This document shows, piece after piece, positions 10,906 through 23,341 of a DNA stretch of 64,000 nucleotides (its first letter is position 1; each line of letters starts with the position of its first letter). The notes below the pieces were generated by a model. It was not told where the DNA came from. It worked only from the letters and a program-made list of their open reading frames with translations, and searched no databases. The stretch is taken from the NCBI GenBank assembly GCA_025024175.1, contig QCXZ01000053.1, positions 6,696,001-6,760,000 on the forward strand, in the 5' to 3' direction. The stretch is from Rhyzopertha dominica (taxonomy: Eukaryota; Arthropoda; Insecta; Coleoptera; Bostrichidae). The position numbers and the translations under genes are program-made.

Positions 10906-13014
10906 TTAGCTGCCTAACGGTTCCTTGATTTTTTACAACCTCACTTGGTTCTTCCTTTGAATATAGAATCAATGAATATGTGTCCCTTTCAGATAGATGT
11001 GTTTAGTACGATGAAGCACCATCCTGTTTTGGCATTTAAATAATACTTCTGCAATGGATGTATGGATGTATAGGAAGAAAGCAAAAATGTCGGGAGCGTT
11101 CACAATACTAGACACCCCTAATATTTTTATTTGTAATAGGTGGCAACAGAATTATACAACGAATTTTTAGGGTGACGCATATTTCAACAACACTGACGTT
11201 TCTAGAGAAAATAAATACACGAAAGCAAAAACTTTCCGTGAACCAATAATCTAGTTACGGTTCAACGCCAAACACAGTTAAACTTATGCAACAGCAAACT
11301 TTTTTGGTAGCCAAGCACGACACAAAAATTCATTAAAAACGATTCATTAAAATGCGGTACGATCAAGGTAAGCGTAAATTATTTTGATGCCTAAAAGTTC
11401 TCCATCTTTGAATGGAACTGGTAGTTATCGAACGTTGTATAGCCAGTAGTCTTTGTGTTTTTGCTGAATTGAATAAAATGATTTCAATAAAAACCCAATT
11501 TTTTAAGTACCCCCCTTAAAGTTACATTTAAATGCTGCAGAAGATGCATTTTTGGGGACAGCTTCCAATAGTAGCGTGATATAATTTAGAAAAACTACTA
11601 TTTTGCTTGAATTAAGTTACACTGTTCTTATTTGGAACTATATTCGTTTAGAATATGCAAGATTTTTTTGCAGTTTCTTAGATTCTAATATATTCTACCA
11701 CACATTGCATTCACAACTAACTAAAATATGGCATGTGTTGTATGTACTTTTCCACTATGTACGGTAATGGTAGTGTACAGTATAGTTCAACGTATATGTT
11801 TAGTTCTTATTTGCAGTAGAATGGGGTGAAGCTGTACAATTCAATTATATTTGTTAGTGCAGATTTTTAAAATGTTTAGTTGCAAATTACCAATACAGTG
11901 TTATTAAGTAGCTATTTTTGCAACAATTTTTTATATACCTATGCTAAATTGAGAATGTAACTCCTGTTTGTCTTCTGTGTACGTATCACTATTTGCACTT
12001 ATCTAAAAGAGATTCTAGAATACAACAAATCTCATCGTACATAAATTCAGTCAATTATAATCGGGTAATAGGATTGAGTTTGTTGTGAAGATAAAAAGCA
12101 AAATATTCTGTTATCTATTTTATTGGATGACTACGTTGTAGTTGTGTAAAACGCATGTTTCCGCGATATGTGTAGAAGGTACTTTTTGTTTCTGGGATTG
12201 TTTGCAAAAAAACGCAAAACTTAGTCTGCAGTTTTGCAGCATAACCTGCAGATTTAGCATGAAACTCCAGATATGAACTTTGGAATCTGCAAAATTATAT
12301 ATATAATATATATATATATATATAAATTATAAAACAAATGACATATAATATGTCATTGCTTATAAACTTACTGTAGCTTCTGCCAAAATATAATGGTATC
12401 TACATATTGTCGAAAATATTATTTAAAAAAAGATTATACATCCGAAATTGACGAAGTGCAGCAGATTGTGTATTATTTACCACAACATCAAATATAATAT
12501 TTCTTCCAACAGTGTTGATTGTTTAACGATAATATCTAAACACATTTTTCGTTGAGAAGATTCAATAAAACGCAAGCGAAAGCAGCAATATATAATGTTT
12601 TAGCCGCTGCTGTCTTAAATATGACCACAGAAAATTCAATCCAGAGAAATACATTTTATGCAATACGATATGATTCTTCAAACAAAAAAAATAAGTTTTT
12701 CCTATTGTCGTAGAGTTTTTTTACATCGGAATTTGGAGTACAAAATAATTAGTACATTTCGTTAAAAATTCTGGTAAAAGTGCCAAGGGAATGTTTCACA
12801 TTGTGATGAACTGTTTACAATCTCTTAAGTTGCTGCTTGATTGTCGTACTTATAAGCGCGGACATTTGTAACGCCAATTTTGGTGTGCATAATTATTTTT
12901 AAAGCTAAGTATCACGCACGCATAGTATGCAATTCTGTCAAACAGCCTACAGATAAACTAGAGTTAGATGTAGAGTATTGAATTTTAACAATATATTCTC
13001 ACTTTTCTCTTTCA
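10906..13014. other. AT-rich stretch with a (TA)n microsatellite
   Basis: No gene recognised. An alternating TA tract runs at about 12294-12330. The 3' edge (13005-13016) looks like a splice acceptor, a pyrimidine run ending TTTCAG, directly before the hAT-type frame. Confidence 0.4.
12294..12330. repeat. (TA)n microsatellite
   Basis: Near-pure TA dinucleotide run with one phase slip. Confidence 0.85.
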
Positions 13015-13725
13015 GCGAAACGCAAAGAAACCCTAAAAGAGTTTTTTGACTTTGATGAGCAGAATTTTAAATATGTGGTACATCATGTTACAACAAAGTT
13101 GCTGTCTTTCAATCCATGTTTTGAAAGATTGCTCCAAAATTGGGCCCCTATTGCTTCATACTTCCAAAGCATAAAGGATTTCACTATTCATATTAGGAGA
13201 TTATTAGATATAAAAGGGTATGAATACGAAAATCCATGTAAATTCGTGAAATTTATTTGTTATTTTGTAATAATGTTTTAACTTTTGAGAATGCCATTAA
13301 TCTTCTTAAATGTCTGTTATAGATATTTACGATATAACGAACAATTTGCGCACGAACTTACAATAAAAAGAATGGACGAAAATTCGTTTTTTTGGATGAG
13401 AATAAGACATTATCGAATAACAAACACTTATAATTCCAGAAAGTGCTAAAATCAGCCATTAATTTCTTGACTAAATGGTTTGATAATTAAAAAACTCTTG
13501 GTTTGGAAAAGTTTCAGTATTTAAAATTAATAGATACAATTTTAAAATTTGATGATTTTAGCGGAATAGTTAAATCAATTTCAGTTCAGATAATACAATC
13601 GAATATCGATCAACTGTTTGATGAAATTGATTTGCTTAATATAAATAAAGCTTTTACATTTACATTACAAGCTATCAAACTGAAGAAAATATTATTATTG
13701 ACACTAATATTCCAACCAGTGTAAT
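13015..13725 (+). pseudogene. hAT-type transposase fragment
   Basis: The + frame begins 'LKEFFDFDEQNFKYVVHH' and continues 'VTTKLLSFNPCFERLLQNW' and 'ASYFQSIKD'. This is the pattern R-H-V-x-T-R-W-L-S-L-x-x-x-I-x-R-I-L-x-x-W ... L-x-S-Y-F-x-S of the RNase H-fold region in hAT-like (DUF4371/ZBED-related) transposases. After a stop near 13281 a second frame (13503-13724) gives 'YLKLIDTILKFDDFSGIV', plausibly the next block. The DNA-binding finger, the catalytic acids upstream and the dimerisation end are absent. A likely acceptor site (TTTCAG) precedes the fragment, as in spliced hAT genes. Confidence 0.6.
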
Positions 13726-16700
13726 ATTTTTAAAATATTATCTTCTATATCGCTATAAGTAGTAGCGGGTAGTTTTTTGTAGAACGGGTATTTGCCGTTA
13801 TGGGAAATAAATGGAACCATTCCGGGAATCAATGTTCCACAGAATTAATTTGGTCATAACTACTAATAACAAATAATTTTGAAAAAAAATTACCTGAATT
13901 TTTTCGATTTTGTTAAAAACAATAAAATAGTTGTATAATGTTAATATAGTGTTATAATTATTACATTATTTTTATTTTTATTTGTTGTATTTAAAGTAAC
14001 ATTTACTTAATCGTTATTATTTTAATTAGTTTTATTTTCATTCGTGTGAATGTATGTAATATATGTAGTTATGTGTTCATTTTTACTGTATTAGTAATAT
14101 AAATTAAAAACGTAGTGTACCTAATTAGCAATAAATGACTTATTTAAGACATATCTTAAATCTACTACTGTATTATACTGGATTGATGATGGCTTCATTT
14201 CTTTGGAAAAATCCTCAGAAAGTAGTACGCTAGGCTGCGAGGATGAATTTCCCTAAATCATAAGGCAAACGTTTTTGTCAGCTTCCAATGTACGAAATAT
14301 AAATACCTATCAACGAGCGACACCATTCAGTTTAAGCGTATTTCCTGTCCGATTGTGTAATTCCTGTTTAATTGCCGAATACGTAAACCACGTAAAAAAT
14401 CTAATTTGGTAATGCGAGATGTTTTTCGCACATTTGGTGACATAATACCTGCACCGACAAAACAATAACTGGTTCTAGCAGGAAACAACATAAAAACTCG
14501 TCTGTCTCGCTCTGGCAGAAATCTCCACTGGCATTTGTTGTTTTCTTGCAAATTTCCTGTGAGAAGTCCAACAAATTTCCCCCGGGTTTTACTGTGTGAA
14601 AACCCCAAGGTCGGTCAATGTCTGGGACGCTTGGTTCAGTTGGGAGTTAAAAAATTATCACCGGGGAACTTTTCTGTAATTGACGTATTTGTCTAGTATT
14701 TTTAGACTTCCAAATAAATCTTTTTTTACTATTGTAAAAGTGCCAAATTACGTGCACCATGTGTTGCGATGCAATGCGAAATGCCCTATGAAAATTAGGT
14801 GGAAATCTTTTGCCAAAACTTCAGTCTTTATTTGCTCAGGAACAAATATTTCAATGGTGATCGATAGTCTAGATGATTGGTTAAAAACTCACAGTAGAGC
14901 AATCTGTACCTACAGTATTCAAAACATCGTTATGATACAGGGCGTTGTTAAAATAAAAAGTACAGTCACAGAAATGGAGGAAATATTTAACAATAAATTA
15001 CAGACATCAGACACAATGTAATAGATGATTGACAACATTCGGATTACAAAACAGACATGGCCAGAATTTTTATTAAGTTTGCAAAAAAGGAACTCTGGTT
15101 GATCGTAACTAGCAAAAGACATCGTATAGGTGTCATAAATTTGCTTGCTTAAACTGTTAAACAATTACAGTTGTGTAGTTAGTGACGTAAACAAATCAAT
15201 CAGTTTTAATTTGTGGACGCACTGACGCACTCAATAAATGCACGCCTGTTAAAAATTATTACAAAGAAGTGGAAAATGACCCAATTCCCAGGACAAATTG
15301 ACATTTGGGACAAAAAGAATCCAATTTTTAACACGTAGAGCGTGTGTTGTAGCATTTTATTTTATGACACCTATAAGTAAAATAACATTTTTAATTTGCA
15401 TTGGTTGAGCTATAAAGGGTAAGATATAAGCAACTGGACTTCATTATCGTTAAATTTAAAATTAATGTGCAATATAACTGAAATGTTTAACGGTAAATTT
15501 ACCATATTTACTCTAAAATAGTGTGGGCCGTTCAACAACAGCTAGAAATTTAGTCACTTTACTGAAGGCTTCAATTTAGAAGTAAGCTCAAAAATAGCCC
15601 AGTAGCTGGATTCAGAAAATTGGCTTTGCCACGCAATTAATTTTTCCTACTTGTACATCGTGAGTTTTCAAGGCCCAAAAGTTAGCGCGCTACACTAATA
15701 GGATAATAGGAAAACAACGAAAGTCACAAATTCTCACTCAGTGACGTTATAAATACAAGAAGGCTTCTTCATTTTACAACATTGCAAAACCAAAGATTCG
15801 GCCATATTTCAAGTTATAAAGATCGCATAATAGATCAGGAAAGAGAGGGTGAAAATTGTATACTAGTGTTTTTTCTCATTCCGCTATGGGACCAGGGGTG
15901 CCATTAACCTGTCGGCATTTAGCGACCAAATGTTTTTATCGGAAATCTTCCATTCCCAAAATAAGGACAGAAATGTACTGTATTTTGGTTGGGGCGGTTT
16001 GAATCGTAAAAATATTTAGCTTTCTCGTAAAATGTTACCAAGTAAATTATGTGCAAGCTGGCATTTTTATTGTGAATGGAATTCCGCAAAAATGATGGTT
16101 TTTATTTCTTGTTTAATGACAACAATGATCATCTTTTTTTGCTAAAACGAATGCATACCGCGTATGTGTAAGAAATGCCCCAGTTTTTGAAATATTTAAA
16201 ATACAAAGGTGGCCCACCCTAAAATTGCCTAACTGTCAAATCCAACGTAATGTTTTCGCAGACGAAAGAAAAATTTACGCAATATAGGTAACTGTAAGCA
16301 CTTTCTTTTTTATTCAACGTTATATCATATTTAAAAAGACTAAAAACCGTTTTCAGAAACAGTTTTTGTTGTACGGTTACAATAGAAACGAACTACACAT
16401 CATTTGGTAGGCCATGGATCTGCCTTCACCAAAGTCAAAAGCTAATTTTGAAAAACACTCCATCTTACCTTAAATATTATAAGGGTAAAAAAATGGGTCT
16501 ACAGACAAAAAAAATTGAGAGATTCTGGTTTAGCTGATAGTAATGTATTTCTTTTGTGTTTGAGTTCGATGCTAAACCACGAATTTTGTTCACTACTACT
16601 TCTGATTCTAGTGTAACTGCTGTCAATTTAAAAGTACCTGAATAATACTGAGAAATTTTGATAATTGTAAAAGCAGTGACATTCCGCGACAAGACAAAAA

Positions 16701-18240
16701 AAGATTCACCCACAGTTAAGGCGATTACACGTGATTATTTGAAATTAAAAAAAAAGGCAAAAGCACAAATTGAGCTGCAATAGATGATGTGAGAAAAAAT
16801 ATGGTGTTACATTAAAAAATGAGTTAGTCAACTGGTTTGATTTAGTAGATGGGTGCTTTCATCTGTGAGATTTTCAAAATGACGCCAAACACAACTAATA
16901 TCAGAAGTTGCACAAAATGGTGCTATTTAGACCACACGTAATATTAACAAACTGTCATTTATTTTCAATGCGAAATTAAAAAATGCGATAATAANCGGGG
17001 TTGTTCCATTTAAAATAAAGAAACTAGTTTCGAATTCCGGTATAACCTTCTTTGCGTTTTATAAAACACTTGATTTTGTGTCATTCGAAACATTTTTGTC
17101 TAGGTTCAACTGTACTTTTTTATACAGCGATTTCCGCTTTATCTGTCGATAATAATTTTATTCCGCGTTTATACTCCAAGTGACTAAAAGCGTTTGGTTT
17201 ACTTTGATACTAACAATTTTCAACACACACAGCTCCTGTTTCCTCGTAAACTATTTCCTGTTTTCTAAAAGAGTTACGCATTGTACCGTGACCTGTTGAC
17301 AGACGAAGTGTAATATATTACCATTACAATTGTCGTTGGTTTCTCTTGTTGACACTTTCCAATCGATAAATTCATTCCCACTGAATTGACACGGTCAAAT
17401 CATATGTACTTTGCTCGCATGTGTACACTATTGAATCATCCAGGTCTAGCTGGTAAACAAAACAGCAACAAGTGTGTGTGATTACTTGGAGATAAACGGG
17501 GCAGTTTGAGGTTGCCTCGAAAAAGCGTGGCCAAGAACACGAAGGTTGATGACGTTATAGGGCTCAATGGTAATGATGTACTGATGTAAAAAACCTGTTA
17601 TTTAAATTAAGGTTTGGCAAACAAAGCTGGGCTGCGCCTTGAACTCCGCGAGACATGGCACATAGATCTAGCTATCCCAAGGTAACAAAATTGAAAAAAA
17701 GGCTGCTATTGCACAACGCTGTAATTTCAGTACTTTGGCATACTATTTTGAATTAATTCTTGATTAAAAGTGTTATGCAACTTTCGTTTCGGCATCGGAA
17801 AAGACGTTTTTTAAAAAGAATTCTGAATATTTGTACAGATCTTTATTGTACAAGTACAAGATAGAAATTACTGTTTTACACGATGCGGTAACCACTGGCA
17901 CAGATTTCATATTACATTTGATTTTATTGCATTTTACCCAAATTAAAAAGATGACATTTAATTCCATCGATTTGCAAGTTGATTTCATTAAATTTTAGAG
18001 TTTAATCAGATTTCATGCGGATTTTAAATAAATTTTGTAGGGATTTCAAAAGAAACAACCTATTTAATGTATTCAGAAGGTGCAGGCATAACAAAAAAAA
18101 ATATATTTTAACTATTTTGGTACAGTACGTGAGTGCAATACAAAATATATACAATATCAGTTGATTTAGTCAGTTATACTAACGTTGTTCAACCGATATA
18201 GGATATTGCCTAGTTCGCTGTCTTAAATTTAATGCTAACA
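13726..18240. other. Long gene-free AT-rich stretch
   Basis: Only short frames without family features. A degenerate copy of the repeat that carries CTTCCGGTATAA lies around 16.86-17.05 kb, resembling 44.1-44.25 kb. Nothing else recognised. Confidence 0.4.
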
Positions 18241-18357
18241 ATTCGTCGTCTACGTTCCGCCTTGGACAGCATACTCCGATTTGGAAGTTTTCCTTGATTT
18301 TCTCTAACATAACGTCCTGTAGTGTAGACAGATCGCTGTCATCCTTGGTCCCTGAAG

Positions 18358-18582
18358 ATGCGCATCATCCTGCTTTGGATATTGATTGTGTCGTGCATAC
18401 CAACATCAAATCCCAAATTAAGATTGGATCAATTATTCGCAACGACTATTTCTGCAACGAATGTAATTCTCAAGCATAATAATTACGCCTATGCTATGTG
18501 TCAAAGCAATCTGTGGACAGCTGTTTCGGTTTATAAAGCCTCCTCAGCACAGACAACACGGCATAGATCTGGCTTCCCTTAA
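18358..18582 (+). CDS. Possible small secreted protein, unrecognised (74 aa)
   Basis: Begins 'MRIILLWILIVSCIPTSN', a good secretion signal (charged start, nine-residue hydrophobic core, small residues before a plausible cleavage after S17). The mature part of about 57 aa has a single Cys and an R/H-rich end ('TTRHRSGFP'). GC content is somewhat higher than around it. It has no recognisable domain, no splice evidence and no neighbouring host exon, so the signal-like start may be chance. Treat it as a candidate only. Confidence 0.2.
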   Translation: MRIILLWILIVSCIPTSNPKLRLDQLFATTISATNVILKHNNYAYAMCQSNLWTAVSVYKASSAQTTRHRSGFP

Positions 18583-20630
18583 AGACTTGAGTTCTGTGCC
18601 TTAGAAGCGGGTGAACTAATGCAATAAGAAGCTAGTAAACATAAAATGTTAATAATTTTTGCAAACAAAGGTTTGGACTTTTTAATTAATAATCCACGTG
18701 TATTGGGTTTGTAAAACTGTAAAAAACTTTTTTTAAACTCTGCTACTACAGAATCAGAGGTACTAATTCATTCACTGCTTAACTTCCATTGTTGTTCACT
18801 ATCAGCGCAATATTACGTTAGCATTATCAAAACAGGCCGTCTTTGTACCGTACATTATATCTATAAGGACGCATCAAATAGGCCTTGTTGTCTCATTGTC
18901 GTTGCCGTGCAAAAATACTGTTTTCAATTCGTTAAGTGGTCAAGAGATTCGCTAACCTGCGATAACGACCACAGTTATAGTAAAGTTGATAACAAAAAGC
19001 ACACGTGTAACTAAATTTATGAATTTTTGTTGCAAAATTCATTTGCAAATACGTATGTTATTATACAAATCAGTTTTCGCAATGTAAAAGCAGCAAGTCT
19101 TTACTATGGTAGCAGAGTTACTCACCACCTCTAATTATTGTACTTCTAATAGCATTCACTAATGAAAAATTCGTAGAATTCAATAATCAGTTTACAACGC
19201 TGTTTTTCCTCTAGATATCGCCATATAACAGAATTACCACCCTCCTTCACTTATCATCCTGTACTACGATACTTCTACAGATAAAAAACGTTTGTATTTA
19301 TTCTTTTTTAATATTCGGACACCCGACTATTCCAAAGTCCAAAGCAAGTTCTGTGGTTGCAGTAGATAAATTATCCACTACATTAATACATGAAGAGCTC
19401 GATTTTCATTTGTAGTTGATTTTGGACGTTCGGGATCTTGGGATATTTCCAGTTCCTTTAAAAAACAACAATGTTTGTCACAGTATATTGGAGAAACAAC
19501 ATGTAATATTCATGTAATTGGCGTGGATCGCTACCCCTAGGCCCCAGTATTTCAACCACGTGGTCCGTTACCTTCCAGAAAACTTGTAACACAAAGATAA
19601 AAAATCAACACAATATCACAAAAATCTGGCTTGCTCTTCATTAAAAAAATGAAAACATATGTGGTCATGAGGATTCGTTGACATGTAAAAGCAAAGCAGG
19701 ATGAGAAGAGAAAAATAATTGGCAAAAATACTTTGATTAAGGAAATTTTACTATAAAGTTCATATTTACAGAAACAAACCTCCTATTGCATAATCTTGAC
19801 CAACCCTTTAGGTCACAGACAGCAAGCTACGAACAAAAGCTTATACTAGCTAAATAGGAGATACGATTCAATAAGAACACGTCCACACATTTAATTTTCT
19901 AGTGTTTTATTACCACTGCAATAATTAGATATATTACGCAACAAACAAAAGAAATCCGTTTTACAGGTGTAAGGCAAAAATTATATTAAATGAGTCCATA
20001 ATTTTTGAGGTTCAAATACTAATACCAATTCAATAGTGCTGCTTTCTGGTAAAAGCCAGTGTTCTTTAAATACCTGCCAAAAATTGTAGAAAAATTAACA
20101 CCATACAACCAAATACCAAAGAATTCTTTGTAATTTTGATTATTTAATATGAGATTTTCAACCACCATAGTCTGACCACGAAACCTTCCACAAAAAACGA
20201 TTTTAAGTATTTCTATATATATTTTTTATAGCAACCATGCGTTTTATGTGGATTTATATAGCTTTTTATCCTTGAAATGAGCCCGGTGTTTATTTTGTAT
20301 AGTTTGATAACAAAATTATTGCGAAAAATCTTATTTTCAACTAAACTGCAAATTGTCGTTATCAAGTAGGTTCTACAGGTGTCTGTACGGTTTTTGTTAG
20401 TTTAATGATAACACTACAAGAAGATAAAGTGTTTTCTGCTCCTTTTCTTTCATGTCATTTTAAAGTCCATTAGTTAACTGGTTAATCGTCATCAGTTTCA
20501 TTTCAATTTGTAAACATGGGGAAATTCAGTGAAACTGAACTCCTAATGATGGCGGGCTATGGAAATCGGCAACGTTCACACTAAGAGATGCCATTTGCTT
20601 TAAATTTCCAACACAAATTTTCTATCAAAA
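18583..20630. other. AT-rich stretch, nothing firm
   Basis: No gene recognised. Near 19470-19510 one frame reads 'QYIGETTCNIHV', which resembles a GIY-YIG nuclease segment from a PLE, but it is too short to annotate. Confidence 0.35.
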
Positions 20631-20634
20631 ATGC

Positions 20635-21125
20635 TTTTGATCCTATCAACACAGTTTAAAATTTAAAACTACTGTTGAACTTAACTCTAGAATCTTCTAT
20701 ACACACGAAAATACAAGACACAATAACAATTCTTGTACTCAATTAGACGGAGTTCCGATGGGCTCAGCTTTGAGTCCCCACTGACCAAAACTTTTAGACA
20801 GTTTTCTAGTAATAATGTTTTCACAACACAAACGTTCCTCTTTGCTTTACGTTAATAACATAAGTCAACAATCAAATAAATAATTGAATAATTTAGACAA
20901 TTCCGCTATTACTGTTAAAAAATAATTTAGGAAAACTTCTCATTATCAATAAGGACAGATTAAATATTTTAGATAAAAGTTGAGTGGTAGAAGGCTGGAA
21001 ACAAGAATTGATGAGCATAAAAAATCTATACACCACCAGTGGAAACGCTGTATAGAAATGAACCATTTTGTTGATCTTGACATCAAATTCAAATTAAAAT
21101 ATTTTTGAGAAGCTAGAAATCAAAA
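20635..21125 (+). mobile_element. Penelope-like element remnant (RT motif and nuclease tail fused by deletion)
   Basis: Near 20740-20780 the translation is 'CTQLDGVPMGSALSPH', the PLE reverse-transcriptase block usually Q-x-D-G-x-A-M-G-S-P-L-S-P. The YxDD catalytic block expected about 40 residues later appears only as 'LLYVNNI' (both acids changed to Asn). After a large deletion, near 20985, comes 'GRRLETRIDEHKKSIH', a GIY-YIG arm. Stops occur throughout. The fragment is followed by a tandem repeat and by a 3' tail with a CTGAAGAAGAAACGAAAG string (about 21948). Confidence 0.6.
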
Positions 21126-21182
21126 AGGTTTTAGATAATTCTCCTGTTTTAGTAATTTATTTCTAGTCTTGTTCATTTATGA

Positions 21183-21780
21183 TCCTTGATTTTTGATATT
21201 TTGTGATTTTCGGTGGATCCTTTTAGCTCGAAATCGATGTACAGATGTATTTTGAGCTGCAGATTACAAAAATGCGCTCTAAAATGAGCTAGGAGGTCGG
21301 GCGGCCTAATTTAGGTGACTTTTCGATCGAATCGCTGCAGTTAGCGACAAACTCACACGATTTCCATACTCAGGAGTTTCAAATTAGTAAATATGCTCGA
21401 CTTGGAGGTGAAAAAATTTTTTGCCCTTGATATCTTGTGATTTTTGGTGGATCCTAGTTTTAGCTGAAAATCGACGTACAGATGTATTTTGAGTTGCAGA
21501 TTCCAAAAATGAGCTCTAAAATGAGCTAGCACGTCGAGCGGCCTAATTTGGGTGACTTTTCCAGCAAATGGCTGTAGTTAACGATAAAGTGACACCATTT
21601 CCAAACTCAGGAGTTTCAAATTAGTAAATATGCTCGACTTGGAGGTAAAAAAAATTTTTTGCCCAAAAAAGGGGTCAGCCCTTGATATCTTGTGATTTTC
21701 GGTGGATCCTAGTTTTAGCTGAAAATCGACGTACATATGTATTTTGAGCTGCAGATTTCAAAAATGAGCTCTAAAATGTT
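21183..21780. repeat. Tandem repeat of about 234-255 bp, roughly 2.4 copies
   Basis: Three copies start with the shared string TTTTGTGATTTTCGGTGGATCC or a close variant. The GGTGGATCC anchor falls at 21212, 21446 and 21701 (spacing 234 and 255). Copies share the segments GTACAGATGTATTTTGAG, ATGAGCTCTAAAATGAGCTA and GAGTTTCAAATTAGTAAATA. The third copy has about 20 extra bases (CCCAAAAAAGGGGTCAGCC) in front and is cut off after ATGAGCTCTAAAATG. It follows the PLE remnant directly and may be its terminal array or an independent satellite. Confidence 0.85.
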
Positions 21781-22284
21781 CTGTACTTTGCCTGTAACCG
21801 TCGTAATCTGAGTTATGAACCAACCCCCGAGGGTGACTGCCACAGCTAGATGTGAGCATTTTCTATGTTCTGTTTTTCGTCCACCACCTGTTTATGTATT
21901 TATAACACCGTTTAATATCATTTAGATTTAGTATGTTTCTATACTCTGAAGAAGAAACGAAAGGTTCCAAAAGGTTCTGTAAAAATTGTTAAATAGTGTG
22001 AACCAATCCACTGATTTTATGTTATTGATATATACATACACATATACAAAATATTTCACCAAAAACCGCGAGTTGAATCAGTAAATATTGTTTGTGATTT
22101 ATTTAATAAGTCTTATTGCCCATTATGTACACCTTCTCACTGAGATAAATGAAGATGTTTGTTACGAAATGAAATTTTGCAAAATTTTATTTTCTGGGCA
22201 GATATTATTGAGTAAATAGTAACAACAGATATCTATCTAAACCAATGAACATAACGAGGAATGCCAAACCACCAGTGTCCCGAT

Positions 22285-22385
22285 AACATCATTCCAGGTC
22301 AGTGGATAGGACGTCTAGAACTATCGATTGGATTTTTTTCTTCCGGTGGCTTAAAAAGTTGCGTGTTCAAAAACACGAAATTTGT
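22285..22385 (+). other. tRNA-derived sequence (SINE head-like), degenerate
   Basis: GTCAGTGGATAGGACGTC (22298-22315) resembles the D-arm/A-box of an arginine-type tRNA. Downstream, CGTGTTCAAAAACACG (from about 22362) folds as a T-arm with a T-loop-like TTCAAAA (B-box). The anticodon region is expanded with a T-run and no acceptor stem is evident, so it is not a tRNA gene. It fits a tRNA-derived SINE head or a decayed tRNA pseudogene. Confidence 0.3.
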
Positions 22386-22999
22386 AAGGGCTGGAAGCCA
22401 GAATTGGACACAAAATTCTCGAAATAACACCTAACTAACTCCAGAATTCGTTGCTCAATTTCTGCAGTAGGTTAAAGATCTTGATTTTGAATATTTAATT
22501 TAACGTAAAGTAAAAACTAGTACTGGCATCTACAACCTTGATAACTCATTTTGAAAACACTATTTTTCACAAAAATTCTGTTATCAAACCACAGAAGCTA
22601 CACACCAGATTATTTAAAAGATAAAAAGAACAATACCTATCCGCTGCCATAAAAAAGACAAGACGAAAAATTACGCTTCATGGACGTACAAAAACAATAA
22701 AAAAACTTTTGTTTAGGATGATATTTTGCTACAACGCTCGTATTTGCAGATATAAACCGGTTATTCCATAGCTTTCACTAACGCTATATAATAAACTAAT
22801 AACAAAAAGTAATAAGTTACCACGTGTAACACGCGATATTAGGGATTTTCATTTGAAAATGCATGTAATGTCGCACACCGTTTATTTACGGCATCCTTTT
22901 GTGTAATTGCCCGCAATTTAAAGCGTACCGGCTTTTAGGTATATATGATTAGCGCTCGTTGTAGTCAACAAGTTGTTTTTGTGGAAACAGCGACAATCA

Positions 23000-23341
23000 A
23001 GGGCGCTGGTACATTGAACAGATTGTGAACTAAAATAGCCAAATTCGAAGCTGTTGCCAGGAGTCGACATTATTATCTGGACTTTGTGCACAGCAATAAT
23101 AGCACAGTTTTTGAGCAGAAATGAAACGAGCAACTTCATCATCCCGGGTATTTTCCTTAATTTTCTGATGCCCCGCAGTCTCCGAACCGCTAAGGCTTCT
23201 ATTCCTAATACGGTTGTTCTTTTGTTCGCAGGAGTGTACTGACTGAAGAGTACGTGCATTTCGTTGGTTGACCACGTGGTTAATCGGCTTAACCACCAAC
23301 CATCGGACAGTTTTGCAAAAATACTTACAAATTAACGGAAA
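23000..23341 (+). promoter_or_regulatory. Likely promoter and 5' untranslated region of the small secreted gene
   Basis: The region upstream of the ATG at 23342 is less AT-rich than the surroundings. An E-box-like CACGTG lies at about 23271. No TATA box at a convincing distance was found. The transcription start is not defined by sequence alone. Confidence 0.3.

Noticed and set aside
19465..19515. GIY-YIG-like 'QYIGETTCNIHV'
   Set aside because: Only about 12 residues with no neighbouring PLE motif; too short to annotate.
21945..21970. CTGAAGAAGAAACGAAAG downstream of the tandem repeat
   Set aside because: Has CUGAAGA and GAAA boxes but no stem II between them; kept only as a hint of a PLE tail.
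22918..23299. Two overlapping minus-strand frames (113 and 89 aa) upstream of the small secreted gene
   Set aside because: No family features; they overlap the proposed promoter/leader where GC enrichment alone lengthens frames.
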